Source: Caballeronia turbans | Lineage (GTDB): Bacteria > Pseudomonadota > Gammaproteobacteria > Burkholderiales > Burkholderiaceae | Reading direction: 5' to 3' | DNA: 64,000 nt | Assembly: GCA_001544655.2 (NCBI GenBank) | Contig: FCOD02000006.1 | Span: forward strand, 62,001-126,000 | Shown here: piece after piece, positions 55,865 to 63,498 of the stretch | Layout: every line of letters starts with the position of its first letter | Position numbering within the stretch: position 1 is the stretch's first letter | Notes under the pieces: generated by a model | What the model saw: only the letters and a program-made list of their open reading frames with translations | Databases searched by the model: none | What the model was told of the DNA's origin: nothing | Program-made: the position numbers and the translations under genes

Positions 55865-57523
55865 ATGGCTACGGTTGAGGGGCGCGTGTCACACGCACCG
55901 ATGACGGCGGAGGAGAAGAAAGTCATCTTCGCCTCATCGCTCGGCACGGTGTTCGAATGGTATGACTTCTATCTGGCGGGCTCGCTCGCCGTCTATATCA
56001 GCAAGACTTTCTTCTCTGGCGTCAATCCGACGGCCGGCTTCATCTTTACTTTGCTGGGCTTCGCCGCGGGCTTCGCGGTGCGTCCCTTCGGCGCGATCGT
56101 GTTCGGCCGTCTCGGCGACATGGTCGGGCGCAAGTACACGTTCCTCGTGACCATTGTGATCATGGGTCTGTCGACGTTTCTGATCGGCTTCCTGCCGGGA
56201 TACGCGACGATCGGCATCGCGGCGCCGGTCATCTTCATCGCGATGCGGCTGTTGCAAGGTCTCGCGCTCGGCGGCGAGTACGGCGGCGCGGCGACGTATG
56301 TTGCGGAGCACGCGCCATCGAACAAGCGCGGCGCGTGGACGGCGTGGATCCAGACGACGGCGACGCTCGGCCTCTTCATCTCGCTGATCGTGATTCTCGC
56401 GGTGCGCACGATCATGGGCGAAGAGCAGTTCGGCGCGTGGGGCTGGCGCATTCCGTTCCTCGTGTCGATCCTGCTGCTCGCCGTGTCCGTGTGGATTCGG
56501 ATGAAGCTGCACGAGTCGCCCGTGTTCGAGCGCATCAAGGCGGAAGGCAAGACCTCGAAGGCGCCGCTCACGGAAGCGTTCGGCGAGTGGAAAAACCTGA
56601 AGATCGTGTTGCTCGCGCTCTTCGGTCTGACGGCGGGCCAGGCGGTCGTGTGGTACACGGGCCAGTTCTATTCGCTCTTCTTCCTTACGCAGACGCTCAA
56701 GGTCGATGGCACCAGCGCGAACATCATGGTCGCGATTGCGCTCCTGATCGGCACGCCGTTCTTCGTGTTCTTCGGTTCGCTCTCGGACCGCATCGGGCGC
56801 AAGCCGATCATCATGGCCGGCTGTCTGATCGCCGCATTGAGCTTCTTCCCGCTCTTCAAGGCGCTCGCGCACTATACGAACCCGACGCTCGAAGCCGCGA
56901 CGCAGAAATCGCCGATCGTCGTCATCGCCAATCCGGACGAGTGCTCGTTCCAGTTCAACCCGGTCGGCACGTCGAAGTTCACGACGTCGTGCGACATTGC
57001 GAAGAGCGCGCTGTCCAAGGCGGGCTTGAACTATGAGAACGTGGCGGCGCCCGCGGGCACGCTCGCGCAGATCAAGGTCGGCGAGACGGTGGTGAACACG
57101 TACGACGGCAAAGCCGCCGATGCCAAGGCGCAAGGCGCGGCCTTCGACAAGACGCTGGCGGGCACGCTGAAGAGCGCGGGCTATCCGGCGAAGGCCGATC
57201 CGGCGCTGATCAACTGGCCGATGGCGATCGTGGTTCTGACGATCCTCGTGATCTTCGTGACGATGGTGTATGGACCGATCGCGGCGATGCTGGTCGAGAT
57301 GTTCCCGGCGCGGATCCGCTATACGTCGATGTCGCTGCCGTATCACATCGGCAATGGCTGGTTCGGCGGCTTCCTGCCGGCGACGGCCTTCGCGATCGTC
57401 GCGGCCCGTGGCGACATCTACTCGGGCCTGTGGTATCCGATCGTGATCGCGCTTGCGACCTTCGTGATCGGCATGCTGTTCGTGAAGGACACGCGCAAGT
57501 CGAATGTCTATCACGAGGATTGA
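55865..57523 (+). CDS. MHS-family (MFS) metabolite:proton symporter with large loop
   Basis: Inner-membrane transporter of 552 residues, longer than the usual 430-450. The family motifs SSLGTVFEWYDFYLAGSLA, RLGDMVGRKYTFL and QGLALGGEYGGAATYVAEHA identify the metabolite:H+ symporter branch (KgtP, ShiA and ProP relatives). An insertion of about 100 hydrophilic residues at about 335-445 contains two Cys (DECSFQF, TTSCDIA) and probably forms an external loop. CAGGAGACG precedes the ATG. The substrate is unknown. Confidence 0.9.
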   Translation: MATVEGRVSHAPMTAEEKKVIFASSLGTVFEWYDFYLAGSLAVYISKTFFSGVNPTAGFIFTLLGFAAGFAVRPFGAIVFGRLGDMVGRKYTFLVTIVIMGLSTFLIGFLPGYATIGIAAPVIFIAMRLLQGLALGGEYGGAATYVAEHAPSNKRGAWTAWIQTTATLGLFISLIVILAVRTIMGEEQFGAWGWRIPFLVSILLLAVSVWIRMKLHESPVFERIKAEGKTSKAPLTEAFGEWKNLKIVLLALFGLTAGQAVVWYTGQFYSLFFLTQTLKVDGTSANIMVAIALLIGTPFFVFFGSLSDRIGRKPIIMAGCLIAALSFFPLFKALAHYTNPTLEAATQKSPIVVIANPDECSFQFNPVGTSKFTTSCDIAKSALSKAGLNYENVAAPAGTLAQIKVGETVVNTYDGKAADAKAQGAAFDKTLAGTLKSAGYPAKADPALINWPMAIVVLTILVIFVTMVYGPIAAMLVEMFPARIRYTSMSLPYHIGNGWFGGFLPATAFAIVAARGDIYSGLWYPIVIALATFVIGMLFVKDTRKSNVYHED

Positions 57524-57537
57524 TTGTGGCTTCACCT

Positions 57538-57576
57538 GCCCTTCCATACGGTTCTTAAGAATTTGCGTGGAAGGGC
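57538..57576 (+). terminator. Possible terminator of the MHS transporter gene
   Basis: The 9-bp stem GCCCTTCCA / TGGAAGGGC encloses a 21-base loop with an inner TTCTTAAGAA palindrome. It lacks a real T-run and is followed at once by the tRNA promoter, so its strength is uncertain. Confidence 0.4.
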
Positions 57577-57605
57577 TTGACAGTCTGTACGACGCTCGCC
57601 ATAAT
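57577..57605 (+). promoter_or_regulatory. Sigma-70 promoter of the tRNA gene
   Basis: TTGACA (57577-57582), a 17-base spacer and CATAAT (57600-57605) are a near-consensus promoter placed 13 bp before the mature tRNA 5' end. Confidence 0.85.
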
Positions 57606-57618
57606 CTCGTCTTCTTTC

Positions 57619-57695
<77 letters not shown>

Positions 57696-57703
57696 GCTTC
57701 AAG

Positions 57704-57738
57704 AAAAAGCCGCTGTCTCAAAAGGACAGCGGCTTTTT
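57704..57738 (+). terminator. Rho-independent terminator of the tRNA gene
   Basis: A perfect 14-bp stem AAAAAGCCGCTGTC / GACAGCGGCTTTTT with a 7-base loop ends in five T followed by GCTTTTC. It begins 8 bp after the CCA end. Confidence 0.9.
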
Positions 57739-57814
57739 GCTTTTCTCCTCACGCGCCCGTTCCGCAACGCGCTCATGCTTAAATAGCGCATCCGCTTCCT
57801 CAAGCATTCAGAAC

Positions 57815-58675
57815 GTGCCCACCTTCGACCAACTCGCCGCGACCATCCGCGACCGTTTCCCCGATCTGAGCCCGCAATTCCAGGCCGGCGCCGCATTCCT
57901 TCTCGACTATCCCGATGAGGTCGCCGTCCTCTCGATGCGCAAGGTCGCCGAACGCGCGAAGGTGCAGCCCGCCGCGATGGTCCGTCTTTCGCAACAACTC
58001 GGCTTTCCCGGCTGGAACGAGCTGCGCGAAATCTTCGTGAGCCGCGTACGTACGCGTCCCGAACCGCTGACGACGCGCGCCCGCTCGCTGGTCAAAAGCG
58101 GCGCCGACAATCACCTGAGCCGCGATCTCGCAGAAGCGCAATCGCACAACCTCGATCTCACGCTCGCGCAAAACGCCGAGCGCGTCGTCGATGCAGCGAA
58201 GACTTTGAAGAAAGCGCCGCATGTCCACGTCGCGGGCTTTCGGTCGTGCTATCCCGTCGCGTTCAGCCTGCTCTATGGATATCGCCTGTTCCGCCCGTCC
58301 GTGAGCCTCGTCAGCGGCGAAGCCGGCACGCTCGAAATGCAGTTGCGCGGCATCGAGAAACGGCATGCGGTGGTCGTCGTCAGCTTCGCGCCGTATTCCG
58401 TCGAAGCGGTGCGCGTCGCGCAAGCGGCAATCGAGCGCGGCGCGAAACTCATTGCGCTCACGGACAGTGCCGTATCGCCCATCGCGTTGAATGCGGATCA
58501 CACGCTGATCTTCTCGCACGAATCGCCATCATTTTTTCCGTCGCTCGTCGCGGCATCGGCGCTGGCGGAAATGCTCGTCGCGCAACTGCTCGCCCTCGAA
58601 GGCAAGGACGCCGTCGCGAATCTGGAGCAGGCCGAAGCCGCGCTGCACTCGCAAGGCGCCTACGCGGCGAGCTAG
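57815..58675 (+). CDS. MurR/RpiR-family transcriptional regulator
   Basis: Regulator of 286 residues with an N-terminal RpiR-type helix-turn-helix (about 1-77: VAERAKVQPAAMVRLSQQLGFPGWNEL) and a SIS sugar/ligand domain (about 120-255). The GTG start MPTFDQLAATIRDRFP was chosen because the family begins there; upstream sequence overlaps the tRNA terminator. It precedes a class III aminotransferase gene. A palindrome found in front of that gene and again at 61629-61670 is the likely binding site. Confidence 0.9.
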   Translation: MPTFDQLAATIRDRFPDLSPQFQAGAAFLLDYPDEVAVLSMRKVAERAKVQPAAMVRLSQQLGFPGWNELREIFVSRVRTRPEPLTTRARSLVKSGADNHLSRDLAEAQSHNLDLTLAQNAERVVDAAKTLKKAPHVHVAGFRSCYPVAFSLLYGYRLFRPSVSLVSGEAGTLEMQLRGIEKRHAVVVVSFAPYSVEAVRVAQAAIERGAKLIALTDSAVSPIALNADHTLIFSHESPSFFPSLVAASALAEMLVAQLLALEGKDAVANLEQAEAALHSQGAYAAS

Positions 58676-58710
58676 CCGAACGACGGCATCATCGTGGGCT
58701 GAGTGCGTCA

Positions 58711-58741
58711 TTGACAACATATGTTGTTATTTGGTTAGAAT
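58711..58741 (+). promoter_or_regulatory. Promoter and palindromic operator of the aminotransferase gene
   Basis: TTGACA (58711-58716) and TAGAAT (58736-58741) are separated by 19 bases. The perfect 14-bp palindrome ACAACAT-ATGTTGT (58714-58727) overlaps the -35 element. Its core CAACATATGT recurs in the binding-protein control region at 61629-61670, pointing to common control, most simply by the RpiR-type regulator. Confidence 0.7.
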
Positions 58742-58782
58742 GACACATCGCGTGTTGTGAACGCACTCAACAGGCAGAAACC

Positions 58783-60114
58783 ATGACCACGGTATTTCAT
58801 CGCGCGCCGCGCGCCAAACTTCCCGTCGCCGTGCGCGGCGACGGCATCGAGATCGTCGATTCGACCGGCAAGCGCTATATCGACGCATGCGGCGGCGCGG
58901 CCGTCTCGTGTCTCGGTCACAGCCATCCGCGCGTGATCGACGCCATCCAGCGCCAGGTGCAGCAATTGCCCTACGCGCACACGTCGTTCTTCACGACGGA
59001 GCCGGCCGAAGCGCTCGCGGACCGGCTCGTCGAAGCCGCGCCAAAGCATCTCGGTCACGTCTATTTCGTCTCCGGCGGTTCGGAAGCGATGGAAGCCGCG
59101 CTCAAACTCGCGCGCCAGTATTTCGTCGAGAAACGGCAGCCGCAACGGCGGCATTTCATCGCGCGCCGGCAGAGCTATCACGGCAACACGCTCGGCGCGC
59201 TGGCCATCGGCGGCAACGCGTGGCGGCGCGAGCCGTTCCTGCCGATCCTGATCGAGGCGCATCACGTCACACCCTGCTTCGCGTATCGCGAGCAGCAGGC
59301 GGGCGAAAGCGATGAAGCCTTTGCGCAACGCCTGGCCGACGAGCTCGAAGCGAAGATCCTCGAACTCGGCGCGGAATCGGTGGCGGCGTTCGTCGCGGAA
59401 ACGGTCGTCGGTGCGACGGCGGGCGCGGTGCCGCCGGTGCGTGAGTACTTCCGCAAGATCCGCGCGGTCTGTGACAAATACGGTGTGCTGCTGATCCTGG
59501 ACGAAGTGATGTCCGGCATGGGCCGCACCGGCTATCTGTTCGCGTGCGAGGAAGACGGCGTGTCGCCCGATATTCTCGCGATCGCGAAGGGTCTCGGCGC
59601 GGGTTATCAGCCGATCGGCGCGACACTCGTCAGCAACGAGATCTTTGACACGATCGTCGGCGGCTCGGGCTTCTTCCAGCACGGGCATACGTATATCGGT
59701 CACGCGACGGCGTGCGCGGCGGCGCTCGAGGTGCAGAAGGTCATCGCCGAAGACAAGCTGCTCGACAACGTGATGGCGCGCGGCGAACAACTGCGCGCAC
59801 TGCTGCGCGAACGGCAGGCGAATCACCCGTTCATCGGCGATGTGCGCGGGCGCGGTCTCTTTACCGGCGTGGAACTGGTGCAGGATCGCGCAAGCAAGAC
59901 GCCGTTCGACCCGAAACACAAACTGCACGCCGTCATCAAGAGCGAGGCGATGAAGCGCGGCCTCATGGTCTATCCGATGGGCGGTACCGTCGATGGCCGG
60001 ATCGGCGATCACGTGCTTATCGCGCCGCCGTTCATCACGACGAGCGAACAGATCGAGACGATTGTCGAGCGTCTTTCCGACGCCATCGACGGTGCGCTTT
60101 GCGCTATCGCATGA
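58783..60114 (+). CDS. Class III PLP-dependent aminotransferase
   Basis: Aminotransferase of 443 residues in the omega-amino-acid/aspartate-aminotransferase-family group (fold type I). Motifs are DACGGAAVSCLGHSHP, VSGGSEAMEAALKLAR, LILDEVMSGMGRTGY and the PLP Lys269 in AIAKGLGAGYQPIGA. The amino donor and acceptor cannot be told from sequence. The next gene starts 8 bases after its stop codon (or at an overlapping ATGA), so the two are coupled. Confidence 0.92.
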   Translation: MTTVFHRAPRAKLPVAVRGDGIEIVDSTGKRYIDACGGAAVSCLGHSHPRVIDAIQRQVQQLPYAHTSFFTTEPAEALADRLVEAAPKHLGHVYFVSGGSEAMEAALKLARQYFVEKRQPQRRHFIARRQSYHGNTLGALAIGGNAWRREPFLPILIEAHHVTPCFAYREQQAGESDEAFAQRLADELEAKILELGAESVAAFVAETVVGATAGAVPPVREYFRKIRAVCDKYGVLLILDEVMSGMGRTGYLFACEEDGVSPDILAIAKGLGAGYQPIGATLVSNEIFDTIVGGSGFFQHGHTYIGHATACAAALEVQKVIAEDKLLDNVMARGEQLRALLRERQANHPFIGDVRGRGLFTGVELVQDRASKTPFDPKHKLHAVIKSEAMKRGLMVYPMGGTVDGRIGDHVLIAPPFITTSEQIETIVERLSDAIDGALCAIA

Positions 60115-60122
60115 GAACAAAC

Positions 60123-60677
60123 ATGAGCAAACGACTTCCCGACTTCCAGCCCGCGACCGCATCCGACGAGCAGAAAGCCGTCTTGCACGACATCCTGAGC
60201 GGCCCGCGCGGCAATCTCAACGGCCCGTTTCTCGGCTGGATCTTCAGTCCCGAACTCGCGCAGAACGCGCAGAAACTCGGCGCGTTCTGCCGCTACAAGA
60301 CGGGCCTGCCGCTGCGTCTTTCGGAACTCGCGATTCTGGTGACCGCGGCGCGCTGGCGCTCGCAGGCGGAATGGCACATTCATCATCCAATCGCGCTCGA
60401 TGCCGGCCTGCCCGCCGATATCGCCGAAGCCCTGCGCACCGGTGAGACACCAACTTTCGCCGACGCCGACGACGAACTCATCTTCGATTTCGCCACCGAA
60501 CTTTACGAAACGAAGCGCGTGAGCGATGCGACGTACGAGGCCGCCGTCGCGCGCTTCGGTCATACGGTCGTGGTGAATCTCGTCGGCTTGCTGGGCTATT
60601 ACGCGCTCGTCGCGATGACGCTCAACGCCTTCGGCATGCGCGCCGAAGGGCAGACCGACCTGCCCTTCGCCGAGTAA
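60123..60677 (+). CDS. Carboxymuconolactone-decarboxylase-family protein
   Basis: Protein of 184 residues with the CMD/AhpD-like helical fold: LPLRLSELAILVTAARWRSQAEWHIHHPIALDAGL is the family core. It lacks the CxxC pair of AhpD peroxidases, having EWHIHHP instead, so it belongs to the decarboxylase-like branch. An ATG four codons upstream overlaps the aminotransferase stop codon (ATGA) and is an equally possible start. It is probably in one operon with the aminotransferase and converges on the binding-protein gene. Confidence 0.87.
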   Translation: MSKRLPDFQPATASDEQKAVLHDILSGPRGNLNGPFLGWIFSPELAQNAQKLGAFCRYKTGLPLRLSELAILVTAARWRSQAEWHIHHPIALDAGLPADIAEALRTGETPTFADADDELIFDFATELYETKRVSDATYEAAVARFGHTVVVNLVGLLGYYALVAMTLNAFGMRAEGQTDLPFAE

Positions 60678-60695
60678 GCCGCGCCGGTCACATCG

Positions 60696-61601
60696 TCATT
60701 CGAACGCCTTGTCGTTCGGCTGCGCGTAGAGCTTCTGCATCGTCTCGCTCATCGGAAAATCGAAGTTGATGTTCTTCGGCGGGACGGGCTTCATGAACCA
60801 CTTGTCGTACATCGTCCTGATCTCGGGGCCCTTCATCACCTGGCTCATTGCGTCATCGACGAGCTTTTTGAATTCGGGATCGTCCTTGCGCATCATGAAG
60901 CCGTACGCCTCCGACGACTGCGGCGTGCCGACGAGCACCCAGTCCGAAGGCTTCGAGGTCAGCGAGCGCGTGCCCGCGAGCAGCACGTCGTCCATCATGT
61001 AGGCGACCGCGCGGCCCGTTTCGAGCGTCGCGCGCCCTTCGCCGTAATCCTTCGCGCTGATGATGCTCATGTTCATCTTCTTCTCTTCGTTCATCTTGCG
61101 AAGAATGCGCTCGGACGTCGTGCCCTGATTCGTCACGACGGTCTTGCCCGCGAGATCGGGAAAATCCTTGATGCCCGAATCCTTCTTCGTGAGCAGGCGC
61201 GTCGTCGCGATGAAGAAGGTGTCGGAAAACGCGACCTGATTCTGCCGCGACGTGAGATTGGTCGTCACGCCGCATTCGAGATCGACCGTGCCGTTCTGCA
61301 CGAGCGAGATACGGTTCTGCGACGTCACCGGAATGAAGCGCACGCGCAAATCCGGATGCTTCGTCTTCGCCTTCACCGCGTCGATCACCTTGTTGCACAA
61401 GTCCTGCGAAAACCCGACGACATCGTTGTTCGCATCGACATACGAGAACGGCACCGACGTTTCACGATGGCCGATCGCGATCAGGTTGACGCTCTGGATC
61501 TTGGCGAGCGTCGGCTGTCCGTTCTGGCCGTAGCTCGGCCCCGTAAAGAGCGATAGCGCGGAGAGCACGACAGACGATGCAAGCAGCGACGTGGATTTCA
61601 T
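60696..61601 (-). CDS. Amino-acid ABC transporter periplasmic binding protein
   Basis: Secreted type II solute-binding protein of 301 residues, similar to the glutamate/aspartate (GltI) group. The signal peptide is MKSTSLLASSVVLSALSL with cleavage near SYGQ. Typical features are IGHRETSVPFSYVDANNDVVGFSQDL, DLECGVTTNLTSRQ and GKTVVTNQGTTSERIL. GAGGTCGTC precedes the ATG. No permease or ATPase gene is adjacent, so it must work with components encoded elsewhere. Its control region carries the same palindrome as the aminotransferase promoter. Confidence 0.92.
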   Translation of the reverse strand: MKSTSLLASSVVLSALSLFTGPSYGQNGQPTLAKIQSVNLIAIGHRETSVPFSYVDANNDVVGFSQDLCNKVIDAVKAKTKHPDLRVRFIPVTSQNRISLVQNGTVDLECGVTTNLTSRQNQVAFSDTFFIATTRLLTKKDSGIKDFPDLAGKTVVTNQGTTSERILRKMNEEKKMNMSIISAKDYGEGRATLETGRAVAYMMDDVLLAGTRSLTSKPSDWVLVGTPQSSEAYGFMMRKDDPEFKKLVDDAMSQVMKGPEIRTMYDKWFMKPVPPKNINFDFPMSETMQKLYAQPNDKAFE

Positions 61602-61628
61602 GACGACCTCGTTTTCTCGTGTGGAATG

Positions 61629-61670
61629 ATACATATGTTGCCATTAACAATATTTATGCAACATATGTAT
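61629..61670. promoter_or_regulatory. Paired operator upstream of the binding-protein gene
   Basis: ATACATATGTTG (61629-61640) and CAACATATGTAT (61659-61670) are a perfect 12-bp inverted repeat separated by 18 AT-rich bases. Each half contains the palindrome ACATATGT. It ends 27 bp before the binding-protein start codon and shares CAACATATGT with the site at 58714-58727. Confidence 0.7.
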
Positions 61671-61793
61671 TCGCCCTAGGCCGACGTAAAACCGTCCGCG
61701 ATGCGACGTTTGCTTACAAATGTCACAGCAATCGCGTGCACCGTCTGCGTCGCACGGCGTTATAGCTGGCAGGCATCTACAGGAGTCGCTGCC

Positions 61794-62462
61794 ATGAACG
61801 CCGTTCCCGAGATTCAAACGAAGCCGTCCCGCATTCATCCGCTCGTCGCGGCAGCCGCCGTGTCGATCATCCTCGCGTGCGGCACCGGCGTCGCCGCGAT
61901 GACGGGCCTTCTGCCGTCGTCCAAAGCGACTGCCACGACGGTCACGGCTTCGCCGCTCGTCGATGCCCAGACCGCCCGGCCCGCAGCCGCCGAGCAGGCG
62001 TCGCCGGCGGCGGCTCGGCAACCCGCATCGCTGCCGCGCGCGGTGCGCGGACATCATCCGACGCCTGTGCGCAAGCCCGCGCCGGCTCAGGAAAGCGCGG
62101 CTTACGCGCCGAACCCCGCGCCCGCCTACGATCCCTATGCCGGCGAAGTGACCGCCGTCAGCGCCGTCCAGACCGCGCAGCCGACGACCGGCATCGGCGC
62201 GATTGGCGGCGCTGTGGTCGGCGGGCTCGCGGGCACGCAGATCGGCAACGGCCGGGGACGCACGGCGGCGACGATCATCGGCGCGATCGGCGGCGGGCTC
62301 GCGGGCAACCAGATCGAACACGTGGTTCACAAGGCGACGACTTATCAGGTGCAGGTCCGCATGAACGACGGCAGCGTGCGCAGCTTCACCTACGAAGCGG
62401 CGCCGGGCGTGGCGGTCGGCCAGAAAGTGCACGTGTCCGGCGAAACGCTGACGCCCGCCTGA
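61794..62462 (+). CDS. Glycine-zipper (2TM) envelope protein
   Basis: Protein of 222 residues. An N-terminal membrane segment (about 16-40) is followed by a Pro/Ala-rich linker. The glycine-zipper pair is GAIGGAVVGGLAGTQIGNGRG and GAIGGGLAGNQIE, with a C-terminal YQVQVRMNDGSVRSF beta segment, as in SlyB/Rick_17kDa-type proteins. AGGAG lies 8 bases before the ATG. It is probably anchored in the inner membrane by the N-terminal helix, there being no lipobox. Confidence 0.87.
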   Translation: MNAVPEIQTKPSRIHPLVAAAAVSIILACGTGVAAMTGLLPSSKATATTVTASPLVDAQTARPAAAEQASPAAARQPASLPRAVRGHHPTPVRKPAPAQESAAYAPNPAPAYDPYAGEVTAVSAVQTAQPTTGIGAIGGAVVGGLAGTQIGNGRGRTAATIIGAIGGGLAGNQIEHVVHKATTYQVQVRMNDGSVRSFTYEAAPGVAVGQKVHVSGETLTPA

Positions 62463-62598
62463 GCAAGCGGCGCGCGCCTTAAGAAACAGCTAATTTTCCG
62501 GTGCGATGATGCTTCCCACGTCCAGCGCATCCAGCGATACAGCGTCCCGGCGCGACAGACCGCCCCGGCCCGCGAACACCTCTTTCGGGAGTACTGCC

Positions 62599-63090
62599 GT
62601 GAAGAAGAAATCGACGAACATGAAATCCGCCCGTCCCGCGATGTCGCCGCTGCTGCGCGCGTTGACATACAGCCGCGCGGCGCGCGAACCGATGATCGAC
62701 GCGATGCTGCTGCATTGCTATGCGGCGCTCGACGCGTTTCATCGGGGGCACGGCTCGCAGCCGCTTTTCATGACGCTGTGCCGTCACATGCTGGTTGCCG
62801 AGGAGTTGTGTCAGCTCGGCCACGCGCCGGAATTCGAAGACGACATCACGCTCGCGCACGAGGCGCTGGTCGAACTGGATGCGCGTCATTCGGCCAACGC
62901 CGTCTGGACGCTCGACGCCGGCGAACACGCGCGTCTGTGCACGGCGCTCGCCGTGTTCTCGGCGCAACTGGAGGACGCGACGCTCGAGCACATTGCGCAA
63001 GCCGAAGCGCGCATGGTCACGCAATCGCTCGTCGCGGCGAACATGCGCTCGGGCATCGGGCGCGCACACGCGGTCTCGTCAGCCGGCTGA
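62599..63090 (+). CDS. Hypothetical helical protein
   Basis: Protein of 163 residues from a GTG start with GGGAG 8 bases upstream (MKKKSTNMKSARPAMSPLLR). It is mostly alpha-helical, with a basic N-terminus and no signal peptide or membrane segment: MIDAMLLHCYAALDAFHRG, FMTLCRHMLVAEELCQLGH and LEHIAQAEARMVTQSLV. I do not recognise a family with confidence. It is 136 bp downstream of the glycine-zipper gene on the same strand. Confidence 0.65.
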   Translation: MKKKSTNMKSARPAMSPLLRALTYSRAAREPMIDAMLLHCYAALDAFHRGHGSQPLFMTLCRHMLVAEELCQLGHAPEFEDDITLAHEALVELDARHSANAVWTLDAGEHARLCTALAVFSAQLEDATLEHIAQAEARMVTQSLVAANMRSGIGRAHAVSSAG

Positions 63091-63498
63091 ACATCGAGCC
63101 GGGCTCAGTGCTTTCCCTCAATGGGCTTATCAATTGCGGATGTGTTTGCGAGCGTACATTCTTAGGAATGGCCTTTCGCAATACTTATTCCAGCGCACGG
63201 GGGGAAGTAGTAAAACGCGCCGAGAGACCGACGAACAGGATGGGCGGCACTCAACCGGGTGGCGGGTGAAAGCAAAGCGCGACAAAAAAACCAAAGCGCG
63301 AGTTTTTGCCAACGACGCGGCGAGTCGCAGGCGAAGAAGGCCAGCGCCCCGACAAAGAAGCTCAAAAGCCGGCAGCCGCCGGCTTTTCTTTTGCTGTGGC
63401 CGGGGCGTCGCACGATTTCGGATGCCTGCCACGACCCGCGCGTAACATGAGACGGCGCGCGTTCACGCGCTTTTCATTGTTGCGAGCGGAGACAGACG
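63091..63498 (+). other. Intergenic region with terminator
   Basis: These 408 bp hold no gene I can support; short Arg/Lys-rich frames lack ribosome sites and recognisable domains. The only clear element is the terminator at 63364-63387. Confidence 0.5.
63364..63387 (+). terminator. Rho-independent terminator
   Basis: A perfect 10-bp stem AAAAGCCGGC / GCCGGCTTTT with a 4-base loop is followed by CTTTTG. It is 273 bp after the hypothetical gene; an unrecognised transcript may end here. Confidence 0.75.

Noticed and set aside
61644-62432. A 262-codon minus-strand open frame opposite the glycine-zipper gene
   Set aside because: The plus-strand gene has a ribosome site, membrane segment and glycine-zipper motifs; the antisense frame has none.
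63091-63480. A small basic protein gene between the hypothetical gene and the second hydrolase
   Set aside because: Several overlapping Arg/Lys-rich frames exist but none has a ribosome site, a domain or a length that sets it apart.
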